DNA of 35,957 bases from CAZVRZ01 sp964629965 (GTDB lineage: Bacteria; Chloroflexota; Anaerolineae; Anaerolineales; UBA4823), in assembly GCA_964629965.1 (NCBI GenBank), contig CAZVRZ010000047.1, positions 1-35,957 of the forward strand, read 5' to 3'. Of the stretch, positions 1 to 7,744 are shown in pieces. Within the stretch, counting starts at the first letter, position 1; each line of letters begins with the position of its first letter. The translations under genes and the position numbers were made by a program. The notes below the pieces were generated by a model. That model made no database searches. It was given only the letters and a program-made list of their open reading frames with translations, and was not told the origin of the DNA.

Positions 1-195
1 ACCCGCCCCGACATGTGCTCATCCTGTATGTACGAGCACGCGTACGGGCGGGTCTGCAATGCTAGCGAAGATTATTTCGCGGCGAAACTGCCGTGGCTGC
101 CATGCAACCTGATGGTGTCGTTAGACCCGCCCCGACATGTGCTCATCCTGTATGTACGAGCACGCGTACGGGCGGGTCTCAGACCCGCCCAACCT
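1..195. repeat. 124-bp hairpin repeat, left array
   Basis: One full unit (1-124) and a partial unit (125-179) repeat with a 124-bp period. Each unit carries a 57-bp imperfect hairpin (complete at 123-179) whose arms begin AGACCCGCCC and end GGGCGGGTCT, plus a linker of about 67 bp starting GCAATGCTAGCG. The array ends in a tight palindrome at 170-190 (GGGCGGGTCT, one base, AGACCCGCCC). Near-identical copies lie beyond the next gene at 3141-3471. The element is non-coding, since short ORFs across it are not conserved in frame. It is probably a dispersed palindromic repeat of the host genome. Confidence 0.85.
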
Positions 196-332
196 CCATT
201 ATCCGTATACAGTATAATAACCGTTCCGGTGTGCGGGTAGAAATTCCGCTCCCCCCCAAAAAAACACAGCAACCCCTTCGAGGTCCAAGTCAAGACTATT
301 AAGGAAACAAACCGGAGATAAGGATAGCAACA

Positions 333-3140
333 ATGTCCATGCAAAGTGTCCATCCAGCACAACATAAACCAGCCGGCGCCTGGCTGTGGCTCAAGCTCAG
401 GACGCTGCTCGCCTGGCTCAAACGGGCGGTGGCGGCGATGATGATCGCTGGGATCATGTACGTGGGCCTGGCAAAACCGCTGCCGGCCTATGCCGCAGAT
501 TACAGCGTTAGCGATTATCCGGCGCTTATGCTAGCCATCAACAATGCCAACCTTGACCCCGGCCTCGACACCATCACCCTGGGCGGCGATATCCTATTGG
601 CCGGCGAACTGCCGCTGATCAAGAGCAACATTGTTTTTGAAGGCCAAAACTTCGCCATCGATGGCAATGATGCCAACCGGGTGTTCTTCGTGGGCGGCGG
701 TGATCCCGCCGCGGCCCCCACCGTCACCTTCAAGAACCTGACCATCCGCCACGGGCATGCCCACGGCGGTTACGGCGGCTACGGCGGCGGCGGGGCGGGC
801 CTGGGCGGCGGTATGTTCGTCTACGATGGCAGCGTCACGCTGCAGAACGTGTCTTTTGAATACAATGCGGCCTACGGCGGCAGCGGCGCCTACGTTTTTC
901 TGGGGGGCGGCGGCATGGGCGGCGATGGCGGCCCTGGCTACGGCGGCGGCGGCGGCCTGTGGTACGGAGCAAGCGGTGGCTACGGCGCCAAATCGAGCGC
1001 CGGCGACAGCGGTTACACCGCCTACTACGACTACGCTGCCACCATCGCCAGCAATTACGGCGGCGGCGGAGGCGGAGGCGGCTATTATTTTAGCGGCGGC
1101 AGCGGCGGCGGTACGAATGGCGGCGCAGGCGGCATTGGCGCCTGGTATTCTGGCGGCGGCGGCGGCGGTCTTAACGGCAGCGCGGGCAGCAGCGGCGCTT
1201 ACGGCGGCGATGGCGGGTCGGGCGGCTGGGGCGGCGGCGGAGGCGGCGGCAGCGGCGCCACCCACGGCCCCACAGCTTACGGCCGCGGGGGCAGCGGCGG
1301 CTTTGGGGGCGGCGGCGGCGGCGGTTATCTCAGCGGCGGCAGCGGCGGCTTCGGCGGCGGCGGTGGAGCCGGGTTCCATGACGGCGGCAATGGCGGCTTC
1401 GGCGGCGGCGGTGGAGTCGGGTATCTAGGCAGCGGGGGCAGCGGCGGCTTTGGCGGCAGCGCCGCCGGTAACTATTACGGCGGCGGGGGCGCCGGCTTTG
1501 GCGGCGGGTTGTTCGCCCGCGCCGGGTCGCTTACCCTGAGCAACGTGGCTTTCAATAACAACCTGGCTGCCGGCGGCTACAACATCTTCAATCCATCCTA
1601 TTCAGGCCAGGGCAAAGGCGGCGGGCTGTTCATCTGCACTGCTGCCCAAGATGCCGGGTGCAGCGCGGTGGTGCAGGGCTGCAACGTGACCTTCAACGGG
1701 AACAGCGCAGCGGATCAAGCGGGCACCCCAACCGACGACAACGATATTTTCGGCAGCCTGGTGCCTGCCTCCATCGATGCCACCGTGTTGAACACCAGTG
1801 ACAGCGGCGCGGACAGCCTGCGGGAGGCCATTGACACGGCCTGCAACGGCGTGATCGACTTCGATGCCGCTCTCTCCGGGCAGACCATCGCCCTGACCAG
1901 CGCCCCGCTCCAATTCCCCACAGGCGCCAACCTGACCATTGATGGCAGTTCATTGCCGGCGCACGTCACCATCGATGCTGGCGGCATCTTCCGCGTGTTC
2001 GAGAACAACAGCGGTGTGATCAGCCTCGACCATCTGGACATCACCGGCGGCTCGGCGCCTTCCGACGGCGGAGGCGGCATTGTCAACGGCGGCACGCTGA
2101 CCGTCACCCACTCTGCCATCTACGGCAATTCGGCCTATTACGGAGGCGGCATCTTCAATTCCGGCGCGCTGAGCCTGGTCAACAGCACCCTCTCCGGCAA
2201 CGCGGCCACCACCCAGGGAGGCGGGGCCATCTACCAAATCTCTTCCGCCGCTACCGCGGCGATCAATTACAGCACCCTGGTGAACAACACCGCCTCCAGC
2301 GGCGCGGGCGGTATCTGGCTGAACCTGGGCAGCGGGCTAACCCTGCACAACAGCATCGTGGCGAGTAACAGCGGCGGCAATTTCGCCGTCGCCGGCGGCA
2401 GCGTGCTCGTCTCGCAGGGCTACAACCTGTCCGACGACTGGACGGGGGTGACCATGGCCGCCGGCGACCTGACCGGCGACCCGCGCCTGGGTCCACTGAC
2501 GGTTATTAACGGCCGCGGCACGCAGGCCCACGCCCTGCTCTTCGACTCCCCCGCCATCGACCTGGCCGACCCTACCAACTGCCTGGCGGATGACCAGCGC
2601 GGCGCAACGCGCCTGGGCGTTGACCTGGGCTGCGACATCGGCGCCTTCGAGATGCAGTTCACCGACAGCCACCTGGTCACCAAGGCCATCTCCGGCCCGG
2701 GCATCTACACCTTCGGCCCCAACGTGGTCAAAGTGGTCGTGCCCAATCTGCCGGAAAACGCCTGCCTGACCGGGCTGACCATCCAGCGCACCAACGCCAA
2801 CCATCCCAACGCCACCCCTCCGCTGCAAACCGGCGCCTGGTGGCAGATCACGCCCAGCGGCTGCGCCTCGGGCTTCAGCGTCAACCTGACCATTCCAACC
2901 GCCTTCATTCCAGACGCCAACGATAAGATCTGTCGTTACACCCTCAGCGGCTGGAATTGTGCCACACCCAGCGCATTCACTTCCAACAGCCTGACGCTGG
3001 ACGGCGTGAGCGCTTTCTCCGATTGGACGGCCGGCAACAACTCCGGTCCCAGCCCGGTCAGCCTGGTCTCCCTGCAGGCCCGCCCTGGACTGGGCTGGCT
3101 GCAAAACCTGTGGGAGCTGCTGCGCGGCTGGTACCGATAG
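333..3140 (+). CDS. secreted glycine-rich beta-helix protein (CSLREAI / choice-of-anchor Q type)
   Basis: This is a 935-residue exported protein. Residues 1-54 form a long signal peptide: a basic N-region, a hydrophobic stretch near 33-48, and an AYA cleavage site before ADY. Residues about 60-140 and 395-710 look like right-handed parallel beta-helix repeats, with many short NNxG and GGGI turns. Residues about 141-392 are an extremely glycine-rich insert, mostly GGxGG runs encoded by GGC repeats. A CSLREAI-like motif (DSLREAID) lies near residue 490. The DIGAFE motif that closes choice-of-anchor-Q domains is near 765. About 165 residues with paired cysteines follow. No LPXTG motif is seen. 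Surface structure or adhesion is an inference; no catalytic residues were recognised. The ATG at 333 follows purine-rich sequence, and an in-frame ATG at 342 is an alternative. A TATAAT box at 213-218 could be its -10, but no good -35 is visible. Confidence 0.85.
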   Translation: MSMQSVHPAQHKPAGAWLWLKLRTLLAWLKRAVAAMMIAGIMYVGLAKPLPAYAADYSVSDYPALMLAINNANLDPGLDTITLGGDILLAGELPLIKSNIVFEGQNFAIDGNDANRVFFVGGGDPAAAPTVTFKNLTIRHGHAHGGYGGYGGGGAGLGGGMFVYDGSVTLQNVSFEYNAAYGGSGAYVFLGGGGMGGDGGPGYGGGGGLWYGASGGYGAKSSAGDSGYTAYYDYAATIASNYGGGGGGGGYYFSGGSGGGTNGGAGGIGAWYSGGGGGGLNGSAGSSGAYGGDGGSGGWGGGGGGGSGATHGPTAYGRGGSGGFGGGGGGGYLSGGSGGFGGGGGAGFHDGGNGGFGGGGGVGYLGSGGSGGFGGSAAGNYYGGGGAGFGGGLFARAGSLTLSNVAFNNNLAAGGYNIFNPSYSGQGKGGGLFICTAAQDAGCSAVVQGCNVTFNGNSAADQAGTPTDDNDIFGSLVPASIDATVLNTSDSGADSLREAIDTACNGVIDFDAALSGQTIALTSAPLQFPTGANLTIDGSSLPAHVTIDAGGIFRVFENNSGVISLDHLDITGGSAPSDGGGGIVNGGTLTVTHSAIYGNSAYYGGGIFNSGALSLVNSTLSGNAATTQGGGAIYQISSAATAAINYSTLVNNTASSGAGGIWLNLGSGLTLHNSIVASNSGGNFAVAGGSVLVSQGYNLSDDWTGVTMAAGDLTGDPRLGPLTVINGRGTQAHALLFDSPAIDLADPTNCLADDQRGATRLGVDLGCDIGAFEMQFTDSHLVTKAISGPGIYTFGPNVVKVVVPNLPENACLTGLTIQRTNANHPNATPPLQTGAWWQITPSGCASGFSVNLTIPTAFIPDANDKICRYTLSGWNCATPSAFTSNSLTLDGVSAFSDWTAGNNSGPSPVSLVSLQARPGLGWLQNLWELLRGWYR

Positions 3141-3471
3141 GCACGCGTACGGGCGGGTCTGAGACCCGCCCAACCTGATCTCCCTGCGAGCACGCGTACG
3201 GGCGGGTCTGCGATGCTAGCGAAGATTATTTCGCGGCGAAACTGCCGTGGCTGCCATGCTACCTGATGGTGTCGTTAGACCCGCCCCGACATGTGCTCAT
3301 CCTGTCTGTGCGAGCACGCGTACGGGCGGGTCTGCGATGCTAGCGAGGATTATTTCGCGGCGAAACTGCCGTGGCTGCCATGCTACCTGATGGTGTCGTT
3401 AGACCCGCCCCGACATGTGCTCATCCTGTATGCGCGAGCACGCGTACGGGCGGGTCTGAGACCGCCCCCCT
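3141..3471. repeat. 124-bp hairpin repeat, right array
   Basis: Begins directly after the stop codon of the glycine-rich gene. A truncated copy with a tight palindrome (3151-3171) could also act as a transcript 3-prime hairpin. A half unit from 3187 and two complete hairpins at 3277-3333 and 3401-3457 follow, exactly 124 bp apart. The linkers match the left array except for single-base changes, for example GCGATGC against GCAATGC. The array ends in degenerate sequence near 3471, just before the promoter of the reductase gene. Confidence 0.85.
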
Positions 3472-3479
3472 CAATCCCC

Positions 3480-3510
3480 TTGACTTGGAGTTAACTCCAG
3501 GTGTTATACT
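3480..3510 (+). promoter_or_regulatory. MerR-type promoter with palindromic operator
   Basis: A -35 box TTGACT (3480-3485) and a -10 box TATACT (3505-3510) are separated by 19 bp. The spacer contains a perfect 14-bp palindrome TGGAGTTAACTCCA (3486-3499). An over-long 19-bp spacer carrying a dyad is the hallmark of promoters activated by MerR-family regulators, which untwist the DNA. The arrangement resembles AdhR/NmlR-type sites that control aldehyde-responsive reductases. No MerR gene is present in the window, so the regulator must be encoded elsewhere. Confidence 0.8.
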
Positions 3511-3589
3511 TATTATCGGCCTGCAGCAGCAGAGCGACCTGCTGGCAGAACAGCTCAAACGCTTGGGAAGAATAAAAGGAGATATTGAC

Positions 3590-4594
3590 ATGGAATACGT
3601 AAAACTTGGAAATACCGGCATGGATGTGTCCCCGGTTTGCCTGGGCTGCATGAGCTTTGGCTCCGCCGAGGGCTGGGTCCACAATACCTGGGCGCTCAAC
3701 GAAGAAGACAGCCGCACGATCATCCAAAGAGCCTTGGATTTGGGAGTCAATTTCTTCGACACCGCCAATGTGTATGCCTACGGCAGCAGTGAAGAAATCT
3801 TGGGGCGAGCATTGAAAGACTTCGCCAACCGGGATGAGGTGGTGGTTGCCACCAAGGTTTTCAACCCGATGAACAAAAAACCTAACGGCGGCGGCCTTTC
3901 TCGCAAGCACATCCTCAGCCAGATCGACCAGAGCTTGAAACGCCTGGGCATGGATTATGTCGATCTTTACATCATCCACCGCTGGGATTACAACACCCCG
4001 ATCGAAGAGACCATGGCAGCCCTGCACGAGGTGGTCAAAGCCGGCAAGGCGCGCTATATCGGCGCTTCGGCCATGTACGCCTGGCAGTTCCAAAAAGCCC
4101 TGCACGTGGCCGAGGGGCACGGTTGGACGCGTTTTGTCTCGATGCAGAATCACTACAACCTGATTTACCGCGAAGAAGAACGCGAAATGATGCCGCTGTG
4201 CGTAGAAGAGAAGATCGCCGCCACGCCCTACAGCCCGCTGGCCTCTGGGCGCCTGGCGCGCGACCTGGCGGAGACCACCCAGCGCCTGGAAACAGACCCC
4301 ATCGCCAGGATGAAATACGATGCCTCTGCCGGTGCAGACAAGATGGTCATCGAACGGGTTGGCGAAGTTGCCGCCAGGCTGGGTGTGCCGCGCGCCCACG
4401 TGGCCCTGGCCTGGATGCTGCACAAAGCCCCCGTGGTTGCGCCGGTGATCGGGGCTACCAAGCTCTCTCACCTGGAAAGCGCAGTCGAGGCCCTGGCGGT
4501 CAAGCTATCGCCGCAAGATATGGCCTACCTGGAAGAGCCCTACGTGCCGCATGCGGTGGTCGGGCTGCTGCCCTACAACGGTCAACTGCGTTAG
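3590..4594 (+). CDS. aldo/keto reductase
   Basis: A 334-residue NADPH-dependent aldo/keto reductase, full length for the family, predicted to reduce aldehydes or ketones in the cytoplasm. The catalytic tetrad is visible: Asp57 and Tyr62 in FFDTANVYAYG, Lys89 in VVATKVF and His130 in DLYIIHRWD. The start ATG at 3590 follows AAAGGAG at 3575-3581; the open frame further upstream runs through the promoter and repeats and is not used. It is a single-gene unit behind the MerR-type promoter at 3480-3510, which suggests induction by electrophilic or aldehyde stress. The stop codon lies exactly at the join with a transporter-gene remnant. The substrate cannot be told from sequence. Confidence 0.93.
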   Translation: MEYVKLGNTGMDVSPVCLGCMSFGSAEGWVHNTWALNEEDSRTIIQRALDLGVNFFDTANVYAYGSSEEILGRALKDFANRDEVVVATKVFNPMNKKPNGGGLSRKHILSQIDQSLKRLGMDYVDLYIIHRWDYNTPIEETMAALHEVVKAGKARYIGASAMYAWQFQKALHVAEGHGWTRFVSMQNHYNLIYREEEREMMPLCVEEKIAATPYSPLASGRLARDLAETTQRLETDPIARMKYDASAGADKMVIERVGEVAARLGVPRAHVALAWMLHKAPVVAPVIGATKLSHLESAVEALAVKLSPQDMAYLEEPYVPHAVVGLLPYNGQLR

Positions 4595-4722
4595 GATTCT
4601 TGATCTGGCAGGAAATGCCTACCTGGATGACGTGGGCGGGTTCGGCGCTGACTTTGCTGAGCGGCCTGTTCATTTTGTACCTGGATCGAAAAGCGCGCCA
4701 CAGCTCAACCGACCCGGCGTGA
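4595..4722 (+). pseudogene. C-terminal remnant of an EamA/DMT-family transporter
   Basis: Read in the frame of the ATG at 4615, this stretch encodes GFLIWQEMPTW, TWAGSALTLLSGLFIL and then a charged tail. This matches the last helix of EamA drug/metabolite exporters, which typically read G-E-x-P-x-x-W-T-x-x-G-A-x-x-I-x-x-S-G-L-Y-I. Only this last segment (about 35-42 aa) survives; the upstream sequence in the same frame is the reductase gene read out of frame. The ATG at 4615 follows GGAA, so a one-helix peptide could be made, but decay of a deleted transporter gene is more likely. Confidence 0.5.
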
Positions 4723-4783
4723 ACCAGGTTGGGTTTGGTGTGTTTCGTGGGAGAGAGCCAGGGCGGCTTTCTCTGGCCCTAAC

Positions 4784-5530
4784 TCACGGCTTGTGGCGTG
4801 GAAAACCGAACAAAGCGCTCTGCGAATCTCGCACAAAGCTCCGGCACTGTTCCAGGGTCATGTAGGCCCCGCTCCCGCCGTCTTTTTGCTTTCGATATGT
4901 TTTGGCGTGTTCTTCTGACCAGAAGAAAAGGGATTTCATTCAGAAGCCATCGATAATGCTCGGTTCCAGTTTTTGGATGTCCAGCTGCGGGCTGTAGACC
5001 AGCAGTTCCTCCGCCCCCGGCTCCACCTGGAAATTTAGCTCGCTGTCGATCCCGATCTGCACCGGACGGCGGCAGTGGCCGCATTCCGATTGAATGGTGC
5101 AGGAGAGTTTCTCGTTGCGTAATTGCCCTTGCACGAAGGGCACTGCAATCGCATCGAATGCTCAAGCCGCGTAGACTTGCTCGCCCGTGCTGAAGCGCAC
5201 CCGGTGCGGCGTAACGTCCACCGTGACCGGGTAGGCCCAGGTAACGGCCCCCTGTGCATTACGGAAAACAAAGGTCTTATGCTGTTCCAGTTCGGTGAGA
5301 ATTTGCACCACAGATGCCACAGGAAGCTGCAGTTCTTGCGCAATGCACTCGGGCGTCAAAGGCTCTCCCCGCCGCCCTAGCTCCAGCACCGCAAAATCGC
5401 GCACCCGGTGATGCGCGGCGCTCATGAACACCAGCGGATCGCCCCCGTCTTCCGCCATCTGCTTCTTCCAGATGAACGGCGGGATCGAGAGCAACCAACG
5501 CCACCACCCTACCAACATGTTCTTATTCAT
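4784..5530 (-). CDS. MerB-like organomercurial-lyase family protein, candidate selenoprotein with two Sec residues
   Basis: Reading two in-frame TGA codons as selenocysteine gives a 248-residue protein, U123 (5162-5164) and U197 (4940-4942), ending at TGA 4784-4786. Residues about 38-90 form the winged-helix-like N-domain typical of MerB. The core reads YAA-U-AFD where MerB has YAWCALD (catalytic Cys96 and Asp99), so U123 replaces Cys96 and Asp126 matches Asp99. Later, GF-U-MKSLFFWS aligns with MerB FCCHVHFFAS, so U197 replaces Cys159. A CxxC (ECGHC) lies between them. Family similarity continues without frameshift across both TGAs, and each is followed by a SECIS-like hairpin. ATG at 5530 follows GGAGG; the gene starts 31 bp after the GNAT gene. 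MerB cleaves C-Hg bonds by protonolysis; the substrate here is unknown. The alternative is a decayed gene with two nonsense mutations. Confidence 0.75.
4910..4927 (-). promoter_or_regulatory. SECIS-like hairpin after second TGA
   Basis: On the minus strand, 12 nt after TGA 4940-4942, TTCTTCT pairs perfectly with AGAAGAA around a GGTC loop. The loop starts 20 nt after the TGA. Both the distance and the GGUC loop resemble the E. coli fdhF SECIS element, whose apical loop contains GGUC. The hairpin also encodes the conserved FFWSEE segment, so codon constraint and RNA constraint overlap. Confidence 0.55.
5125..5141 (-). promoter_or_regulatory. SECIS-like hairpin after first TGA
   Basis: On the minus strand, 20 nt after TGA 5162-5164, GCCCTT pairs perfectly with AAGGGC around the loop CGTGC. 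The apical loop begins 27 nt after the TGA and has G at its second position. Bacterial SECIS elements have a short stem whose loop lies roughly 16-37 nt after the UGA, with a G in the first two loop positions. The lower stem is weaker, formed by ATT/AAT and GCG/CGC segments with bulges. Confidence 0.5.
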
Positions 5531-5561
5531 TTTTCCTCCAGATGCTGGATTTGTTCTTTGC

Positions 5562-6242
5562 TCAGTCTTCCCGATCGATGCCGATCTCCTCGAACAAGGG
5601 GATCAATTCCAGCCTGCCGGCCAGGTTGGCCGAGCCCAGGTTCTCGATCTTGTGGCTGTAGAAGGGCAGGCGGCCGGCAGCGAGCATGCTGCGCGTCCAG
5701 GCGGCGGCTGCCAACTGCGCCAGGCCTCGCCGCCGGTACTGGGGCAGCGTGTAGACCCAGCATTCGGCGCACGCGCTGTTCTGGCGCACCGACACGCAGG
5801 CCGAAACGACCACCCCCTCATCTTCAATGGCATAGACCTGCTCGGCTAAACCGGCAAAACCAAAAGTCTTCACCCGTGGATCGTCACTCGGCAGGCATTG
5901 GACGCCGCCGGTCTCCACAGAGCGGTAATGCTCTGGAAAAGTGTAGGTTTTGTAATGGCCCGCCTGGCAGCGCAGGCCGCCTTGCCGCAGGCAGGCCAGC
6001 AGCGGCTCGATATGCGGGAATTCGAGCTGCCCGGCAAGCTCAGACAGCTCGGCTTGCAGATCGACCGGCAGCCCGGCTTGCAGGTAACAGGCCACCTGCC
6101 CGTCACCGAGCTGCGCCAGCAGCACCAGCGGCAGCGTCAGGGTCTCGCCTGCCACCACTTCCTGGCGCACCAGCCGGCCGTCCGAGTCCAGGCCTTTCCC
6201 CTCCAGCTTCATTTGTAGATGCAAATAGTCAAGTGATTCCAT
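5562..6242 (-). CDS. GNAT-family N-acetyltransferase-like protein
   Basis: A 226-residue protein whose C-terminal half resembles GNAT acetyltransferases: strand AECWVYTLP, then the acetyl-CoA pyrophosphate loop QYRRRGLAQL, an alpha helix, and the terminal strand YSHKIENLGSANLAGRLEL typical of the GNAT fold. The N-terminal half (about residues 1-120) has no motif I recognise and may be a substrate-binding domain. I chose the ATG at 6242; an in-frame upstream start at 6269 is possible and neither has a clear Shine-Dalgarno. It lies 31 bp upstream of the MerB-like gene on the same strand, so the two are probably co-transcribed. The acceptor substrate is unknown. Confidence 0.72.
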   Translation of the reverse strand: MESLDYLHLQMKLEGKGLDSDGRLVRQEVVAGETLTLPLVLLAQLGDGQVACYLQAGLPVDLQAELSELAGQLEFPHIEPLLACLRQGGLRCQAGHYKTYTFPEHYRSVETGGVQCLPSDDPRVKTFGFAGLAEQVYAIEDEGVVVSACVSVRQNSACAECWVYTLPQYRRRGLAQLAAAAWTRSMLAAGRLPFYSHKIENLGSANLAGRLELIPLFEEIGIDRED

Positions 6243-6461
6243 CTTACATATTATGACATAGGATAACATTTTTTACATCCGATTTTACGCATCCATTTAG
6301 TAAAATAACTTTCGGCCAATCACATTGTATCCCACCGGCATGTACGCCCCTTCGATCGGAGTGGACGATGACGCCCCCCTGGATAGGCGCAGCTACAAAG
6401 CGCCCTGGATCTTTATCACCAACGAATGCATGATCCGGGCCATCATCCGGTCGTTGGTAGT

Positions 6462-7304
6462 CTAAGGAATCACACATCCTGGTGCGTAACAACGCGGCGA
6501 TTCGCCGTGGGTGTAAATCAAGTTACCATCGACCAACACATCGATCTCGCCGTTCTCTTGGTCCGCTAGCAGATCCCCTTCTTCGAAGGCTGCGGTCGAG
6601 TACCGGAAAGGCAGCACCTCGCAAGCGCTTGTCGAGTTCGCTTCATCGCATAAAGTGATCAAAAAGCCTGGAACATCGTTGGTCTGATACGAATAAAGGC
6701 TGTATTCAGCCTTGCCCAGGCTCGCCGTACCTTGATATCGGGCCACATGGGGTGACAATCCAAAAGAGTACTGCAGCTCCGAACGCCAAAACATGTGTAT
6801 TTCTTTATGGGTATCGTCCACCACGAGATACCTGGGCGTCATTCCGTCCGTAGTTTCGTAGATCGTTGCACAAGTTAGATCGCTTCGAGGGCACTTGTAC
6901 ACCCGGGTATTCATCTTATAGCGATCGCTCACAGAGCCCGCCACAGTCAGGTGATAATGCTGTTCATCCATCTGCACAGTATCGATGATCGTTTCAGGAA
7001 GAAAAAGGGTGGAATAACACAGAAAGCAAAAGACGAAGATCCCCACCAGGAATCCGGCAAATAGGAACACAGTACGGTATGACGAACGCACGATGAACAT
7101 AGAAACGCAGAACACGGCAAGGAGAAAGACCAATGAACCGATCGCAACGGTGGGCAATAAAATGCGCCGGATCTGTAAAAATACAGGTAGAGGAATGGCG
7201 TTCTGTAAACCATCATTCATAAAAAGGAACATGTAGAACACCCATAACATGGGAATGAATACGACAACGGCCAAGCTGACCGGCTTAAGAAATGGAATCT
7301 TCAA
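6462..7304 (-). CDS. membrane protein of unknown function
   Basis: About 280 residues. Three hydrophobic segments occupy residues roughly 8-30, 48-72 and 77-105. A soluble region of about 170 residues follows, with several cysteines, including a CPRSDLTC pair and a terminal CYAPGC pair that could form disulphides outside the membrane. I do not recognise the family. The likely start is TTG at 7304, which overlaps the TGA stop of the gene upstream (TTGA) and so would be translationally coupled to it; this fits only if the upstream gene is read in the corrected frame. The first internal ATG would cut into the first helix. Confidence 0.65.
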   Translation of the reverse strand: MKIPFLKPVSLAVVVFIPMLWVFYMFLFMNDGLQNAIPLPVFLQIRRILLPTVAIGSLVFLLAVFCVSMFIVRSSYRTVFLFAGFLVGIFVFCFLCYSTLFLPETIIDTVQMDEQHYHLTVAGSVSDRYKMNTRVYKCPRSDLTCATIYETTDGMTPRYLVVDDTHKEIHMFWRSELQYSFGLSPHVARYQGTASLGKAEYSLYSYQTNDVPGFLITLCDEANSTSACEVLPFRYSTAAFEEGDLLADQENGEIDVLVDGNLIYTHGESPRCYAPGCVIP

Positions 7305-7701
7305 TTCATTTTCTTTTCATAATACTGCGTCTGTTCTTTGAGCAGATCGATGGCTTCATCCTTTCCGGCGCTTGCAGGCCGGCGCACTTCTGGCAGCCTG
7401 GGTAACAGCCGGTGAACTTGAAATGGTTGGCTTCAAGCTCATGCTTGATAGTGCGATCGAAGACCTGCGAGTACTCCCGGCAGGCAAAGAACTTCAAGCG
7501 ACACTCCGGCCCATGCTTATCGTGCACGAACTTGAGCACGGTGGAACGGTACCGGCTGGAAGCGAACGAGATGCTAAAATGCTTGGTCTTTTCTCTCTTG
7601 GGTTTGTATCCCAGCCGGATGGCCGCCTCCGCCAGCGCTTTGTACAAGTCAACACCATCTTCCAGAAGCAGGCTGTAGAACTCATCTAAAAAATCGGTCA
7701 T
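7301..7701 (-). CDS. unknown small protein, apparent frameshift near its C-terminus
   Basis: The ATG at 7701 follows AAGGAGG. The first roughly 107 residues (MTDFLDEFYSLL, a basic middle with KREKTKHF, and a CYPGCQKC cysteine cluster) read in one frame. After about 7370-7385 that frame continues as unlikely Arg/Ser-rich sequence, while the -1 frame encodes a plausible helical tail (GKDEAIDLLKEQTQYYEKK) and stops with TGA at 7301-7303, overlapping the TTG start of the next gene. I infer a single-base indel, either real or a sequencing error, within the GGCC-rich stretch. The CxxxCxxC cluster suggests metal binding, but no family was recognised. Confidence 0.6.
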
Positions 7702-7744
7702 ATCGCCTCCTTGCTGACCCGGTCTGCCTGCGCCTGGTTCGCTC

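Noticed and set aside
1..195. CRISPR array
   Set aside because: The repeat period of 124 bp, nearly identical linkers and long hairpins do not fit short repeats with unique spacers.
594..1379. Long alanine-rich frames on both strands across the glycine insert
   Set aside because: They are out-of-frame readings of GGC repeats, with no ribosome site and no domain.
2337..3173. Antisense frame of 278 codons
   Set aside because: It is a shadow of the beta-helix gene, running into the repeat without a credible start.
3520..3580. Coding remnant of a regulator between the promoter and the reductase ATG
   Set aside because: A heptad-like stretch is readable, but it is short, has no start codon and is the transcript leader.
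4784..4786. A third TGA as another Sec codon
   Set aside because: Read-through would add an unrelated Pro/Arg-rich tail and the hairpin after it is poorly placed; the MerB family also ends near here, so it is treated as the stop.
4779..5343. Three short independent minus-strand ORFs
   Set aside because: The family-like sequence is in the MerB frame read through TGA; the other frames have no recognisable content.
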